This document shows, piece after piece, positions 4,826 through 5,234 of a stretch of DNA of 5,234 nucleotides (position 1 is its first letter; each line of letters opens with the position of its first letter). The stretch covers positions 1 through 5,234 of the forward strand of contig JACZXR010000200.1 in NCBI GenBank assembly GCA_022571535.1. The letters run 5' to 3'. Position numbers and translations under genes: made by a program. This stretch comes from Deltaproteobacteria bacterium (GTDB lineage Bacteria > Desulfobacterota > Binatia > UBA9968 > CAXXLF01). The notes under the pieces were generated by a model. It had not been told where the DNA came from. It did not search any database and saw only the letters and a program-made list of their open reading frames with translations.

Positions 4826-5234
4826 ATGGATTATGCGCACGTACCGGTCTTGGTGCAGCAGGTTCTGGATCTCCTCAAACCTGAAGCGGGCAGGAGGTAT
4901 CTCGATGGGACTCTGGGTGGGGGGGGTCATGCGGAGCAGCTTTTGGAGAGAAGCGGTCCAGATGGACAGGTTCTAGGACTAGACTGTGATGGAGAAGCCG
5001 TCGCAGCTGCTCAGCGCAGGCTGGAGCGTTTTGAAAACCGCCTGGTGGCTCGATGGGCGAATTTTTCAATGGCGGGAGAGATATTGGAAGAGATCGGATG
5101 GGGTAAGGTGAACGGGATCCTCCTTGACCTTGGACTCTCCTCTCACCAGATCGAATCTCCGGGGCGCGGGTTCAGTTTCAAGACAGAGGCCAGGCTAGAT
5201 ATGCGCATGGATCGCCGTCAGACTTTGGATGCTC
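4826..5234 (+). CDS. rsmH: 16S rRNA (cytosine1402-N4)-methyltransferase RsmH (3' partial)
   Basis: RsmH (MraW) methylates N4 of C1402 in 16S rRNA using S-adenosylmethionine and is a normal dcw-cluster member after mraZ. The visible 136 residues begin with HVPVLVQQVLDLL, then the SAM-binding DGTLGGGGHA (27-36), the acidic strand end GLDCDGEAV (51-59), ILLDLGLSSHQIE (98-110), and the signature GRGFSF (114-119) and LDMRMD (124-129). All are intact, and the frame is open to the right edge; the family is usually about 310 residues, so over half is missing. ATG 4826 is preferred because AGG at 4817-4819 lies six bases upstream; an in-frame ATG at 4823 is also possible. The STAS stop is only about ten bases upstream. 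Confidence 0.97.
   Translation, partial: MDYAHVPVLVQQVLDLLKPEAGRRYLDGTLGGGGHAEQLLERSGPDGQVLGLDCDGEAVAAAQRRLERFENRLVARWANFSMAGEILEEIGWGKVNGILLDLGLSSHQIESPGRGFSFKTEARLDMRMDRRQTLDA

Overview
The window reads as ordinary chromosome from an uncultivated-type, Gram-negative-like bacterium of medium GC. All genes lie on the plus strand. The RNase P RNA is class A. The class A RNA, the mraZ/rsmH start of the division and cell wall (dcw) cluster, and the zinc-ribbon/RNase HI pair next to rnpB recall Deltaproteobacteria, Nitrospirota or NC10-like lineages. That placement is a weak inference from gene order and style only.

Layout. (1) Positions 2-1509 hold a two-component pair: a membrane histidine kinase whose 5' end lies outside the window, and a single-domain CheY/DivK-like receiver 20 bp downstream. 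(2) Positions 1510-1742 are a leader region with a likely sigma-70 promoter and a strong intrinsic terminator. The terminator sits only a few bases before the ribosome binding site of the next gene. (3) Positions 1743-2926 hold a COG1579 coiled-coil/zinc-ribbon protein and an RNase HI-family protein, coupled by an ATGA overlap. (4) Positions 2927-3458 hold an extended -10 promoter, a short run of degenerate 8-bp repeats, and the class A RNase P RNA (rnpB) with an unusually long P12 arm. (5) Positions 3471-3640 hold a 170-bp fragment that looks like the 3' end of an IS200/IS605-family (tnpB) element. It has an omega/HEARO-like RNA region and a terminal hairpin, and is bracketed by an 11-bp perfect inverted repeat. 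(6) Positions 3641-3938 are non-coding and AT-rich toward the end. They finish in a near-consensus promoter and MraZ-type TGGGA boxes. (7) From 3939 the dcw cluster begins: mraZ, a STAS-domain gene, and rsmH (mraW), which is cut by the right edge.

How the parts work together. The kinase and receiver should pass an unknown signal by phosphotransfer, with an output partner not in view. The zinc-ribbon protein, RNase HI and RNase P RNA form an RNA/nucleic-acid-processing group. MraZ probably represses its own promoter through the TGGGA boxes, and so controls the STAS gene and rsmH, which appear co-transcribed.

The most interesting items are the tnpB/omega-RNA-like remnant beside rnpB, the terminator-attenuated leader of the zinc-ribbon gene, the inverted third MraZ box, and the STAS gene (with an atypical phosphorylation-site motif) between mraZ and rsmH. 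I see no convincing evidence of an entirely new system.
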